A DNA stretch of 64,000 nucleotides from NCBI GenBank assembly GCA_017882455.1, contig JADGPL010000001.1, positions 124,001 to 188,000 on the forward strand, in the 5' to 3' direction. Positions 25,071 to 32,743 of the stretch are shown in pieces. This stretch comes from Solirubrobacteraceae bacterium. GTDB lineage: Bacteria > Actinomycetota > Thermoleophilia > Solirubrobacterales > Solirubrobacteraceae. Each line of letters opens with the position of its first letter. Within the stretch, counting starts at the first letter, position 1. Below the pieces are notes generated by a model, which was not told where the DNA came from, ran no database searches, and saw only the letters and a program-made list of their open reading frames with translations. The position numbers and the translations under genes were made by a program.

Positions 25071-26261
25071 ATGGCCGCCACAGCAGAGAGCGTGCGCAAG
25101 CCCGACCACCAGAGCGCCCGCAAGCACTTCATCTTCACCGACGAGCACGAACAGCTGCGCGAGTCGATCCGCAACTTCGCCACCAAAGAGCTGGCGCCGC
25201 ATGCGGAGGAGTGGGAGGAGACGACGTTCCCCGACTCGGTGTTCGCGCGGATGGGCGAACTGGGCTTCCTCGGCCTGGACAAGCCGGAGCAGTACGGCGG
25301 CCAGGGCGGCGACTACTACACGGCCCTGGTGCTGGCGGAGGAGATCACCAACGGCAACTCGGGCGGCCTGGCGATGGGCGTGGCGGTGCACACCGACATG
25401 GCGATGCCGCCGATCCTGGCGTTCGGCTCAGAGGAGCAGAAGCAGGAGTGGGTGGTGCCGGCGATCAAGGGCGAGAAGATCCTCTGCCTGGGCATCACCG
25501 AGCCGGATGCCGGCTCGGATGTCTCGGGGATCAAGACACGGGCGGTCAAGGACGGCGATGACTACGTCATCAACGGCTCCAAGACCTACATCACCAACGG
25601 CCACCGCGCCGACGTGATCGTGCTGGTCACCAAGACCGATCCGGACGCCGGATATGACGGCTTCACGCTGTTCCTCGTGCCGATGGACGCCCCGGGCGTG
25701 ATCCGCGAGAAGCGCCTCGAGAAGCTCGGCATGCACGCCTCGGACACGGCCCTGCTGGCCTTCCAGGACGTGCGCGTCCCCTCGACGGCGGTCCTCGGCC
25801 AGGTGGGCAAGGGCTTCTACCACATCATGTGGGAGCTCCAGGGGGAGCGCCTGATCGGCGCCGCCGGCATGGTGGCGGGGGCACAGAAGTGCTTCGAACG
25901 GACGCTGCAGTACGCCCACGAGCGCAAGGCCTTCGGCCGTGAAATCGGCAAGTTCCAGGTGATCCGCCACAAGTTCGCCGAGATGGCCACCAAAATCGAG
26001 TCCGCGCGGCAGATGACCTACATCACGGCCTGGCGCTTCAACAACGGCGAGTACCCCGTGCGCGAGATCTCGATGTCAAAGCTCCACGCCTCGCGGGTGC
26101 TCTGCGAAGTGGCCGACGAATGCATCCAGATCCACGGCGGCGCGGGCTACATGAAGGAGTACGGCATCGAGCGCGTCTGGCGAGACGCACGCCTGAACCG
26201 TATCGGCGCGGGCACCGACGAGATCATGCTCGACGTGATCGGGCGCTCCTACGGGCTGTAG
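25071..26261 (+). CDS. Acyl-CoA dehydrogenase (long-chain/IVD-like subgroup)
   Basis: 396 residues from ATG 25071 with AAGGAG 8 nt upstream. FAD and substrate motifs are in order: LCLGITEPDAGSDVSGI (about 143-159), FGREIGKFQVIRHKFAEMATKIE, and QIHGGAGYMKEYGIERVWRDARL. The C-terminal position that is Glu in MCAD reads Ala-Gly (RIGAGTDEIM), while Glu259 in QGERLIGAAG occupies the helix-G position used as base in LCAD and isovaleryl-CoA dehydrogenase, so it should be active. It oxidises acyl-CoA to enoyl-CoA, passing electrons to ETF. Paralogue of the gene at 27158. Confidence 0.92.
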   Translation: MAATAESVRKPDHQSARKHFIFTDEHEQLRESIRNFATKELAPHAEEWEETTFPDSVFARMGELGFLGLDKPEQYGGQGGDYYTALVLAEEITNGNSGGLAMGVAVHTDMAMPPILAFGSEEQKQEWVVPAIKGEKILCLGITEPDAGSDVSGIKTRAVKDGDDYVINGSKTYITNGHRADVIVLVTKTDPDAGYDGFTLFLVPMDAPGVIREKRLEKLGMHASDTALLAFQDVRVPSTAVLGQVGKGFYHIMWELQGERLIGAAGMVAGAQKCFERTLQYAHERKAFGREIGKFQVIRHKFAEMATKIESARQMTYITAWRFNNGEYPVREISMSKLHASRVLCEVADECIQIHGGAGYMKEYGIERVWRDARLNRIGAGTDEIMLDVIGRSYGL

Positions 26262-26288
26262 GGCGAGTCGCCTCATCCATCGGGAGGA

Positions 26289-26352
26289 CATGGCGCATGC
26301 TCAATCGTGAAGTTGAGGGCCATGGCGCATGCGCGACCTTGAAGCCAAGGGT
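26289..26352. repeat. Two 32-bp direct repeat units beginning CATGGCGCATGC
   Basis: Units 26289-26320 and 26321-26352 share CATGGCGCATGC, then GAAG and AGGG at equivalent positions (22 of 32 identical). A third CATGGCGCATGC starts at 26353, exactly 32 nt further on, inside the first palindrome of the array. The diverged middle of each unit can pair with itself (CTCAA/TTGAG in unit 1, CCTTG/CAAGG in unit 2). Confidence 0.8.
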
Positions 26353-26446
26353 CATGGCGCATGCGCCATGACCGGGAGGGCCGCATGCGGCCCTCCCCCG
26401 GAGCCGCACATGTGCGGCTCCGCCGGTCGGTGCATGCACCGACCGG
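26350..26446. repeat. Array of four abutting 24-bp perfect palindromes with CATG centres
   Basis: Palindromes at 26350-26373, 26374-26397, 26399-26422 and 26423-26446 each consist of a 10-nt arm, CATG and the exact complementary arm. Left arms are GGTCATGGCG, GGGAGGGCCG, CGGAGCCGCA and CCGGTCGGTG, so arm sequence differs but all 40 pairs are complementary. A single C (26398) separates the second and third. They lie between convergent genes: acyl-CoA dehydrogenase (ends 26261) and the PIN toxin (ends 26481). They have no T-tracts. In RNA they would make four consecutive 10-bp hairpins with CAUG loops. Confidence 0.95.
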
Positions 26447-26480
26447 TACAGCAAAAGCATCAAAGGCAGCGGTGAGCGGC

Positions 26481-26891
26481 TCAGATCTCCAGGTAGGAGA
26501 CGTCCACACCCATCGCGTCGTAGGCCTCCCGCGCGCGGCGGTCGGCGCTGAGCAGCGTCGCGCCGTGCTCGCGCGCGGTCGCGGCGATCAGCGCATCGTA
26601 GAGCGCGCCGCCGCGCAGGCCGGCATCGACCGCGCTGCGCAGACAGGCGCGTTGACCGTCGGCGTCGAGCGCGAGCCACGGAGCCGGGAAGTCCTGATCG
26701 ATCGCGTCGCGCACTGCCACCGGAGCCATTCGAACCCCTTCGGGCATCCGGCCGAGCGCCGAGGTCGTCTCGAACGCGACGTGGGAGATCAGCCATGGCG
26801 AGCGGCCGGCCAACGCCGCGAGGCATCGCTCGTGCCCCTCGCAGGAGGCCGCAAGCGCCGGGATCAGCACGCTGGAGTCGGGCGAGATCAA
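26481..26891 (-). CDS. PIN-domain toxin (VapC-like)
   Basis: 136 residues. PIN-domain acidic residues are in place: Asp5 (MISPDSS), Glu41 (FETTSAL), Asp99 (ALYDALIAATA) and Asp117 (LLSADRRA), the Mg2+-dependent RNase site. VapC toxins cleave tRNA or rRNA when freed from the antitoxin. Its ATG overlaps the stop of the AbrB-type antitoxin (26888-26891), as expected for a toxin-antitoxin operon. The pair faces against the two flanking acyl-CoA dehydrogenase genes. Confidence 0.88.
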   Translation of the reverse strand: MISPDSSVLIPALAASCEGHERCLAALAGRSPWLISHVAFETTSALGRMPEGVRMAPVAVRDAIDQDFPAPWLALDADGQRACLRSAVDAGLRGGALYDALIAATAREHGATLLSADRRAREAYDAMGVDVSYLEI

Positions 26892-27133
26892 CGGCGCGAG
26901 CGTTCGATCGCTTCGCGGACCATCTCCGTCGTCATCGGAGGCACGGGCTCGTCCGGGACGATCACCGTGAACCCATCGCGATCCTCCAGATGCACCTTGA
27001 TGTACGGCACGGTCAGCTCGAGCTTCCCGTCCACGGCGGTCAGCTCGAGCTCGGTAGGCCCGTCGATCCCGAGCTCCTCGCGCATCGGCTTCGGGATCAC
27101 GATCCGTCCGACCTTGTCGATGGCAACTCGCAT
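26888..27133 (-). CDS. AbrB/MazE-type antitoxin (SpoVT-AbrB fold)
   Basis: 81 residues. The N-terminal swapped-hairpin DNA-binding motif is plain (VAIDKVGRIVIPKPMREELGI), and the C-terminal half (VIVPDEPVPPMTTEMVREAIERSRR) would wrap the toxin. It should neutralise the PIN toxin encoded directly downstream and autoregulate the operon. The gap to the divergent acyl-CoA dehydrogenase start is only 24 nt, so promoters of both must overlap or extend into the coding parts. Confidence 0.87.
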   Translation of the reverse strand: MRVAIDKVGRIVIPKPMREELGIDGPTELELTAVDGKLELTVPYIKVHLEDRDGFTVIVPDEPVPPMTTEMVREAIERSRR

Positions 27134-27157
27134 ACCATCAGATTACCAATCGCTCTC

Positions 27158-28309
27158 ATGAGCACTCTCACACCACCCTTCTCCGACGAGCACGAGCACC
27201 TGAGACAGTCGATTCGCGGCTTCATCGAGCGCGAGCTCACCCCCCACGCGCAGCAATGGGAGGAGGATCGCTGGTTCCCGGACGAGGTCTTCGGAAAGCT
27301 GGCCGCGCAGGGTCTCCTCGGGCTGAAGTACCCCGAGTCCTATGGCGGGCAGGGCGGGGACTACCTGCACGAGGCCGTCCTCTGCGAGGAGCTCGCGCGC
27401 ACGGGCTCAGGCGGCACCGCCGCGGGGATCGGCGCGCACGTCAACATCGCCACCCCTCCGATCTGGAAGTTCGGCACCGAGGATCAGAAGCAGCGCTATC
27501 TCGTGCCGGCCATCCGCGGCGAGAAGATCGGCGCGCTCGGCATCACAGAGCCCGGAGCCGGCTCGGACGTGGCCGCCCTATCCACCCGGGCCGAGCGCGT
27601 GGACGGTGGCTGGGTGGTCAACGGCGAGAAGACCTACATAACCAACGGCGTGCGCGCGCACTTCATCGTGACCGCCGTCAAGACCACCCAGGAGGGCGGC
27701 CACCACGGCACCTCCTTCCTGATCGTCGAGCGCGGCGAGGACGACGGGATCACCACCTCCAAGCTCGAGAAGCTCGGCTGGCACGCCTCCGACACCGCCA
27801 CCATCAGCTTCCAGGACACCTTCGTGGCGGAGGAGAACCTGCTGGGGGAGCTCGACGGCGCCTTCAAGCTGATCATGGCCAACTTCCAATGGGAGCGCCT
27901 GGCCATGTCCCTCGGAGCCGTCGGGGCCATGCAGATCGCCTGGGAGCGCACCGCCCAGTTCGCGCGCGACCGTGAAGCCTTCGGACGTCCCCTCTCCGGC
28001 CATCAGGCCATCCGCCACAAGCTCGCCGACATGGCCACCTCCGTGTACACGTGCCGCTGCGCCACCTACGACGCGCTGCGGCGCTTCGTCGCCGGTGAGG
28101 ACCCGCTGCGCGAGGTCACCATGGCCAAGCTGCTCACCCAGCGGGCGTCCTTCGAGCTGATGGACCAGTGCCTGCAGATCCACGGCGGCGCGGGCTACAT
28201 GCGCGAGTACTGGGTCGAGCGCGCAGCCCGGGACGCCCGTCTGGGCCCGATCGGCGGCGGCTCGGACGAGATCATGCGCGAGATCCTCGGGCGCGTGCTC
28301 GGGCTGTAG
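27158..28309 (+). CDS. Acyl-CoA dehydrogenase (second paralogue)
   Basis: 383 residues from ATG 27158. The motif order is the same as in the protein at 25071: GALGITEPGAGSDVAAL, QWERLAMSLGAVG with the helix-G Glu, FGRPLSGHQAIRHKLADMAT, QIHGGAGYMREYWVERAARDARLGPIGGGSDEIM. The MCAD-type C-terminal Glu is Gly here, as in the long-chain/branched subgroup. No SD sequence precedes the ATG and the gap to the divergent antitoxin is 24 nt, so translation may be leaderless. Substrate unknown. Confidence 0.9.
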   Translation: MSTLTPPFSDEHEHLRQSIRGFIERELTPHAQQWEEDRWFPDEVFGKLAAQGLLGLKYPESYGGQGGDYLHEAVLCEELARTGSGGTAAGIGAHVNIATPPIWKFGTEDQKQRYLVPAIRGEKIGALGITEPGAGSDVAALSTRAERVDGGWVVNGEKTYITNGVRAHFIVTAVKTTQEGGHHGTSFLIVERGEDDGITTSKLEKLGWHASDTATISFQDTFVAEENLLGELDGAFKLIMANFQWERLAMSLGAVGAMQIAWERTAQFARDREAFGRPLSGHQAIRHKLADMATSVYTCRCATYDALRRFVAGEDPLREVTMAKLLTQRASFELMDQCLQIHGGAGYMREYWVERAARDARLGPIGGGSDEIMREILGRVLGL

Positions 28310-28399
28310 GCGAGCGCAGGCACGATCACGCCCAGCGGACGTGCGTCTGCCCGGGCCCTCGCCACTCATGATCCTCCCCCCAAGCACCGATAGGAGAGC

Positions 28400-29155
28400 A
28401 TGGCTACTCCGCGCCCTGCTTCTCTGGCTGCTCTCACCGCCGTCCTCACCGGCCTCTGCGCCTGGGCCTCCCCGGCGCTCGCCACGACCCCCCACGCCCG
28501 CCACGCCGCCCGCTGCAGCCGCACAGGGCGCCTCCACGGCAAGGCCGGCAGCTTTCGCGCCGGTCATGCTCCCGTGAGCTCCAAGCGCCGCCGGCCCAGC
28601 TGTCGGCACAAGCCCGTCCGCCACAAGCCCGTGCCTCCCAAGGCGCCCGTCAACAGCTCGGCCCTGAGTGGCTACGGCGCCTGCGACAACACCACGCTCA
28701 GACCGACTGTGCGCAACCTCGAAGTCATCCGCACGGCCACCATCTGCCTGGTCAACCGCGAACGGATCGCCCACGGCGAGACACCCCTGCGGGACAACTC
28801 CAAGCTCGGAGCTGCCGCCCAGGGGCACACCGAGAGCATGGCCTGGAGCAACTACTTCGAACACCTCGGCCCCGGTGGGCAGACGCCGCTCGACCGGATG
28901 CGCGCCGCCGGCTACATCTACAGCTCGAACCTAGGCTACGAAGTGGGTGAGAACATCGCCTGGGGAACCGGCTCGCTGGGTACCCCCAGCGCGATCGTGG
29001 CAGCCTGGATGGCCTCGTCGGGCCACCGCGCCAACATCCTCGACGCCCACTACCGCGACACCGCCGTCGGCGTCTCGCCCCACCCGCCGAAGTCATTGGC
29101 CCACGACCAGCTCGGCGGCATCTACACGCAGGATTTCGGCGTCATCACCGGCTGA
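28400..29155 (+). CDS. Secreted CAP (SCP/PR-1-like) domain protein
   Basis: 251 residues; AGGAGAGC directly precedes ATG 28400. Signal peptide: residues 1-28 (LAALTAVLTGLCAWASPALA). A Lys/Arg/Pro-rich linker follows to ~95, then a CAP domain: INRERIAHGE-like helix (VNRERIAHGETPL), HTESMAWSNYFEHLGPGG with the first conserved His, VGENIAWG, WMASSGHRANILDAHYRDTAVGV with the second His, and YTQDFG. CAP domains in bacteria are secreted and may bind lipids or act as hydrolases; their exact activity is mostly unknown. It follows the dehydrogenase with 90 nt between. Confidence 0.88.
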   Translation: MATPRPASLAALTAVLTGLCAWASPALATTPHARHAARCSRTGRLHGKAGSFRAGHAPVSSKRRRPSCRHKPVRHKPVPPKAPVNSSALSGYGACDNTTLRPTVRNLEVIRTATICLVNRERIAHGETPLRDNSKLGAAAQGHTESMAWSNYFEHLGPGGQTPLDRMRAAGYIYSSNLGYEVGENIAWGTGSLGTPSAIVAAWMASSGHRANILDAHYRDTAVGVSPHPPKSLAHDQLGGIYTQDFGVITG

Positions 29156-29476
29156 GTCGCGTCGCGGCGCGTTCGGTTCAATCGCCTGCTGCCAGGGCGA
29201 TCCCGTGACGGGGAAGGTCGCCAACCCCTGCCCATCAGACCGCCTCCGGCCAGGGACAGGCGGTCGGTCAGGTCTATCGCCTGGCCGACGGACAGCTGAT
29301 CCTCGTCAAGCCCAAGGGCGGTCCCGCGACCTCGACTCCCTGAGCCCGCTCGAGGCGCAGCGGCAGTAGCCGGCGCCGGCGCCCTGAACGGTGGCACGCG
29401 AGCACACGCCACTGGCCACCCAGCCAGGCATATATAACTTCGGCTCCCTCGACCAATAGAAGGAGACCTCGAAACT
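29156..29476. other. 321-nt intergenic region with a possible coding remnant
   Basis: From 29209 to 29344 a plus-strand frame without any start codon ends in TGA and reads GQAVGQVYRLADGQLILVK before the stop; it looks protein-like and may be a gene remnant, but it is short and could be chance. Near the right end, CATATATAAC (29427-29436) offers a -10-like box, and AAGGAG at 29461-29466 is the SD of the dehydrogenase gene. Nothing else was recognised. Confidence 0.35.
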
Positions 29477-30304
29477 ATGGGAGTACTCGACGGCAAGTCG
29501 GCGATCGTCACCGGCTCTGCACGCGGCATCGGCCGCGCCACCGCAGAGCTGCTCGTCGCGCAGGGCGCCCAGGTCCTGATCAACGACCTCGACGGCGACA
29601 TCGCCGAGCAGGCAGCCGGTGAGATCGACGGCGAGACCGCCGTGTTCGCCGGCGACCTCACCAAGCCCGGCATGTGCGATCAGCTCGTCCAGAGGGCGGT
29701 GGACTCGTTCGGCAAGATCGACATCATCGTCAACAACGCCGGCTACACGCTCGACGCGCCCATCCACAAGATGACCGACGAGCACTTCCAGGCGATGATC
29801 GACATCCACACCGTGGTGCCCTTCCGCGTGATCCGCGCCGCCGCCCCGCACCTGCGCGAGCCCGCCAAGAAGGAGCGCGAGGAAGGCAAGGAGGTCTTCC
29901 GCAAGATCGTCAACGTGTCCTCCACCTCGGGCACCTTCGGCAACGCCGGGCAGGCCAACTACTCGGCCGGCAAGGCCGCCGTGGTAGGCCTCACCAAAAC
30001 CGTGGCCAAGGAGTGGGGCCAGTTCAAGGTCAACGTCAACGCCGTGGCCTTCGGCTTCATCGACACCCGCCTGACGCAGGCCAAGGTCGACGAGAACACG
30101 ATGGAGAAGGATGGCGAGAAGATCCAGCTGGGGATCCCTGAGCAGATGCGCCAGATGGCCTCCATGCTGATTCCGCTCGGGCGTCCCGCCTCCCCGGAGG
30201 AGGCAGCCGGCGGCATCTTCTTCCTGTGCACCCCCTGGTCCAACTACGTACACGGCCAGACCCTGCACATCACCGGCGGCCTGTTCGGAGGCATGACCGG
30301 CTGA
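29477..30304 (+). CDS. Short-chain dehydrogenase/reductase (FabG-like)
   Basis: 275 residues, AAGGAG 10 nt upstream of ATG. The Rossmann motif is TGSARGIGR (12-20), followed by NNAG (86-89) and the catalytic set Ser149, Tyr162, Lys166 (NYSAGK). Residues ~128-141 (REPAKKEREEGKEV) form a charged insertion absent from typical FabG. Such proteins reduce or oxidise 3-hydroxyacyl-CoA or -ACP with NAD(P)H. With the dehydrogenases and hydratases nearby, a 3-hydroxyacyl-CoA dehydrogenase role is likely but inferred. An intrinsic terminator follows at 30336-30372. Confidence 0.87.
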   Translation: MGVLDGKSAIVTGSARGIGRATAELLVAQGAQVLINDLDGDIAEQAAGEIDGETAVFAGDLTKPGMCDQLVQRAVDSFGKIDIIVNNAGYTLDAPIHKMTDEHFQAMIDIHTVVPFRVIRAAAPHLREPAKKEREEGKEVFRKIVNVSSTSGTFGNAGQANYSAGKAAVVGLTKTVAKEWGQFKVNVNAVAFGFIDTRLTQAKVDENTMEKDGEKIQLGIPEQMRQMASMLIPLGRPASPEEAAGGIFFLCTPWSNYVHGQTLHITGGLFGGMTG

Positions 30305-30335
30305 GAGGTCGCCGAGGGTTCAGCTCTCTCTCTAG

Positions 30336-30372
30336 ACGCTCTGTATAGCCATGGTTATACAGAGCGTTTTTT
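30336..30372 (+). terminator. Rho-independent terminator containing the shared quasi-palindrome (copy 2)
   Basis: A perfect 12-bp stem ACGCTCTGTATA (30336-30347) with TATACAGAGCGT (30356-30367), loop GCCATGGT that can pair further, followed by TTTTTT (30367-30372). It ends the SDR transcript. The inner 18-mer GTATAGCCATGGTTATAC (30343-30360) is identical to that at 48101-48118. Confidence 0.9.
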
Positions 30373-30384
30373 GAGCAACTACGT

Positions 30385-31053
30385 CTACGGACGCGCCTCG
30401 GGGCCCCTGAGGTCCAGGACGCAGCCTGAGAAGTAGTCGCCAGCGGGCGAGGCGAGGTAGGCGGTCAGCGCCGCCACCTCGCCGCTCGCCGTGTCCACGC
30501 CCGGCGCTATCGCCACGGGGGTGATCCCGTAGCGAGCCCACTCGATCGAGAGCGTGCGCGCGAGGTTCTCCAGGCCCGCGGCCGCCGCGCCGGCGTGGAC
30601 TCCCGCGCTCCGGGCCGGGGCCAGATACACGATCCGCCCACCGCTCTCCGACGCGATGAACGCCCGCTCGGCCACCGCGCGGGTGACGATCCACGCCGCC
30701 TCCAGACACGCCACGAGCGCATCCCGGTCCTCCCGCTCGAGGCAAGCCGCCGCGAACAGGCTCGCGCCGTCCACGAACAGCAGATCGATGTCCCCCATCT
30801 GATCGAGCGCCTGCGTGGCAGCGTCCCCGGCCGACTCCCCCTGCGCATCCCCCCCTGCGAGAACGCGGGAGCAGACTCGCGCTCCCAGCGCCGCGCATGC
30901 TCCGCGAACGGCCATCGCCGGCGATTCGCCGGTGGGCGCCGCCGAATCGACCCCGTCGAGGGCCGAGGGCGGGGCGGGCGCTCCTGCCACCAGGATGCGA
31001 ACACCATCCAGCAGGCCTGCGCGAAGCAGCCCGGTCGCGTGCGTCTCAGCCAT
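30385..31053 (-). CDS. SDR-fold protein lacking catalytic residues
   Basis: 222 residues. The C-terminal half follows the SDR pattern (GGRIVYLAPARSAG, LENLARTLSIEWARYGITPVAIAPG, ASPAGDYFSGCVLDL), but the Tyr-x3-Lys site is replaced (AGVHAGAAAAG) and the N-terminal glycine-rich nucleotide motif is absent (VRILVAGAPAPP). It is therefore probably non-catalytic, perhaps a partner subunit of an active SDR such as the one encoded convergently at 29477. The reading frame is intact with normal G+C-rich codon use, so it is not a decaying pseudogene by inspection. Confidence 0.65.
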   Translation of the reverse strand: MAETHATGLLRAGLLDGVRILVAGAPAPPSALDGVDSAAPTGESPAMAVRGACAALGARVCSRVLAGGDAQGESAGDAATQALDQMGDIDLLFVDGASLFAAACLEREDRDALVACLEAAWIVTRAVAERAFIASESGGRIVYLAPARSAGVHAGAAAAGLENLARTLSIEWARYGITPVAIAPGVDTASGEVAALTAYLASPAGDYFSGCVLDLRGPEARP

Positions 31054-31085
31054 GCCAGCACCCTAATGGGGCCGGCGCCGACGCG

Positions 31086-31805
31086 TCAGACGGCGCCCGG
31101 GGGCTCCGTCTCCGGCGTCGTGATCGTCGGCGCCGGCTCGGACGACAGGCCTCGCAGGTCGAAATACAGGACCGCCGCCGCGAGGGCTGTGAGCGGCGCG
31201 GTGAGCACTCCCACGATCACGCGCACCACGATTCCAGCCCCTGTGCCGGCCGAGTTGGCGATCCCATCCAAGACGACGGCCACGATCGTGACCAGGACGT
31301 CGAGCACCACGATCACGCCAAAGACCTGCCAGCCGTTGCCTCGCACGAGCTCGCGACTGCGCCCGAGCGCTCCCAGGCCGGCCGGTCGCTCGAGCACCAC
31401 CACGGGTGCCGCGACCGACCAGATCGTGATCAGGATGAGCCCGGGAACGATGATCAGGAAGAAGCCGATGACGATTCCCAGCCCGGCCACGATCCCCACC
31501 AGGATCAGCTGGCCGATCACGGGCGTGGCCGCTCGCAGCAGCTGACCCGGGGTGGCGTCGCGACGACCGTCCTGGACATCGGCCACGAGCTCAACGACCA
31601 TGCCCGTGAAGAGCGTTCCCGCGACGATGCTGATCACGAGCGCCAACAGCACCGCGATAAACGAGCCGGTAGCGGCGAGCACCGCCGAGACGATTCCCGT
31701 GATCACGAACACGACGGCCGCCGCCGGCATCAGCACGGAGGCCTGGTCGATATAGATGTGGAAGACGCGGCGGATCACGGCGCCGACATCGAGTCGAGCC
31801 TGCAT
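31086..31805 (-). CDS. Polytopic membrane protein (YciC / GDPD-membrane-domain-like)
   Basis: 239 residues with about six hydrophobic helices (e.g. VLMPAAAVVFVITGIVSAVLA, ILVGIVAGLGIVIGFFLIIVPG, VFGVIVVLDVLVTIVAVVLDG). Between helices sits RSRELVRGNGWQVFGV, a motif of the YciC-like/glycerophosphoryl-diester-phosphodiesterase membrane domain family. There is no catalytic domain. It is an inner-membrane protein of unknown role. An acyltransferase gene lies 68 nt upstream on the same strand. Confidence 0.7.
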   Translation of the reverse strand: MQARLDVGAVIRRVFHIYIDQASVLMPAAAVVFVITGIVSAVLAATGSFIAVLLALVISIVAGTLFTGMVVELVADVQDGRRDATPGQLLRAATPVIGQLILVGIVAGLGIVIGFFLIIVPGLILITIWSVAAPVVVLERPAGLGALGRSRELVRGNGWQVFGVIVVLDVLVTIVAVVLDGIANSAGTGAGIVVRVIVGVLTAPLTALAAAVLYFDLRGLSSEPAPTITTPETEPPGAV

Positions 31806-31873
31806 CTTCTACCCCCTCGTTGGCACGGTCATTGCGCGCAACCTTAGGCGAGCATCCCGACGGTGCGCCCGCG

Positions 31874-32662
31874 TCAGGCCACGGCCGCGCCCTTGGGCGC
31901 CCGGCGCTCGGCCCGCCGCTGCTCGCGCACGCGCCTGAGCACTCCCTTGCGGCCATGCTGCTCCAGGCCCGCGTACAGCGCGCGAATCTCGAGCAGGATC
32001 TGATCGGCCACGGCCTGCTGCTGCTCGCGCGTCGGATCCTCGATCCGCTCCCAGCGGATGGCGTCGCCGTACTGCACGGTCACCTTGGGGAACTGCAGCC
32101 GCTTCCAGTTGCGCACGCGCGAGGAGCCGTGGATCGCGATCGGAACGACCGGCGCCCCCGTTTCGAGCGCCAGGCGCCCGATCCCGCGCTTGGCCTGCTC
32201 GGCCACTTTGCCCGTGCGCGAGCGCCCGCCCTCGCAGTACATCGTGATGGCACCCTCCCTGGCGAGCACCTTCCTGGCGGTTATGAAGGTCTCCTCGTCG
32301 CGGGCGCCGCGTCGCACGGGAAAGACGCCGCCGTGGGTGTAGATGAACTGCATCGGGCCTTTGAACAGCTGCGACTTGGCCATGAAGCGGACCTTGCGCC
32401 TGATGTAGCAGCCCATCAGGAAGTGGTCCATGAACGAGAAGTGGTTGGGCGCGAGGATCACGGCGCCGCGGCCCGGCACCTTCTCGACGGAGATCGCCCG
32501 GGCGCGCAGGAACGCGTAGGCGTACAGCGAGGTGATGATCCGGGTCAGCTCGTAGGCCCAGTCCGGTTCACGCGTGCGCGCGCGCTCGTGGAAGCGGTCG
32601 AAGTGCTCCTTCGGCCGGGGATCCGAATAGACCTGCTCGCGCATCGGGGCCAGATCGCTCAT
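31874..32662 (-). CDS. 1-acyl-sn-glycerol-3-phosphate acyltransferase (PlsC family)
   Basis: 262 residues. The four acyltransferase blocks are present: NHFSFMDHF with the HX4D catalytic pair His74/Asp79, GGVFPVRR, EGGRSRTG and VVPIAIHGSS. The family makes phosphatidic acid from lysophosphatidic acid at the membrane. The N-terminal ~60 residues hold one hydrophobic segment (RIITSLYAYAFLRA). The arginine-rich C-terminus may aid membrane contact. Same strand as the neighbouring membrane protein and glycosyltransferase. Confidence 0.88.
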   Translation of the reverse strand: MSDLAPMREQVYSDPRPKEHFDRFHERARTREPDWAYELTRIITSLYAYAFLRARAISVEKVPGRGAVILAPNHFSFMDHFLMGCYIRRKVRFMAKSQLFKGPMQFIYTHGGVFPVRRGARDEETFITARKVLAREGAITMYCEGGRSRTGKVAEQAKRGIGRLALETGAPVVPIAIHGSSRVRNWKRLQFPKVTVQYGDAIRWERIEDPTREQQQAVADQILLEIRALYAGLEQHGRKGVLRRVREQRRAERRAPKGAAVA

Positions 32663-32743
32663 CTACTGCGCACTACCTCCGCCGCCGCAAAACGTTACGC
32701 GCAACCCTCGCCCCCGCCGCTCCCGTGTCATCTCCGCCGCAGC

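Noticed and set aside
26289-26446. CRISPR array.
   Set aside because: Units are palindromes that abut or 32-bp direct repeats without variable spacers between constant repeats, and no cas gene is present.
26350-26446. Ordinary bidirectional terminators for the convergent genes.
   Set aside because: No T-run follows any hairpin, and four perfect palindromes with the same centre exceed what termination needs; a termination contribution is still possible.
25071-28309. Inactive acyl-CoA dehydrogenases because the MCAD-type C-terminal Glu is missing.
   Set aside because: A Glu is present at the helix-G position (ERL motif), as in long-chain and isovaleryl-CoA dehydrogenases, so both should be active.
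30343-30360. Operator role for this copy of the 18-bp palindrome.
   Set aside because: It is embedded in a 12-bp extended stem followed by TTTTTT between convergent genes, so a terminator is the better explanation at this locus.
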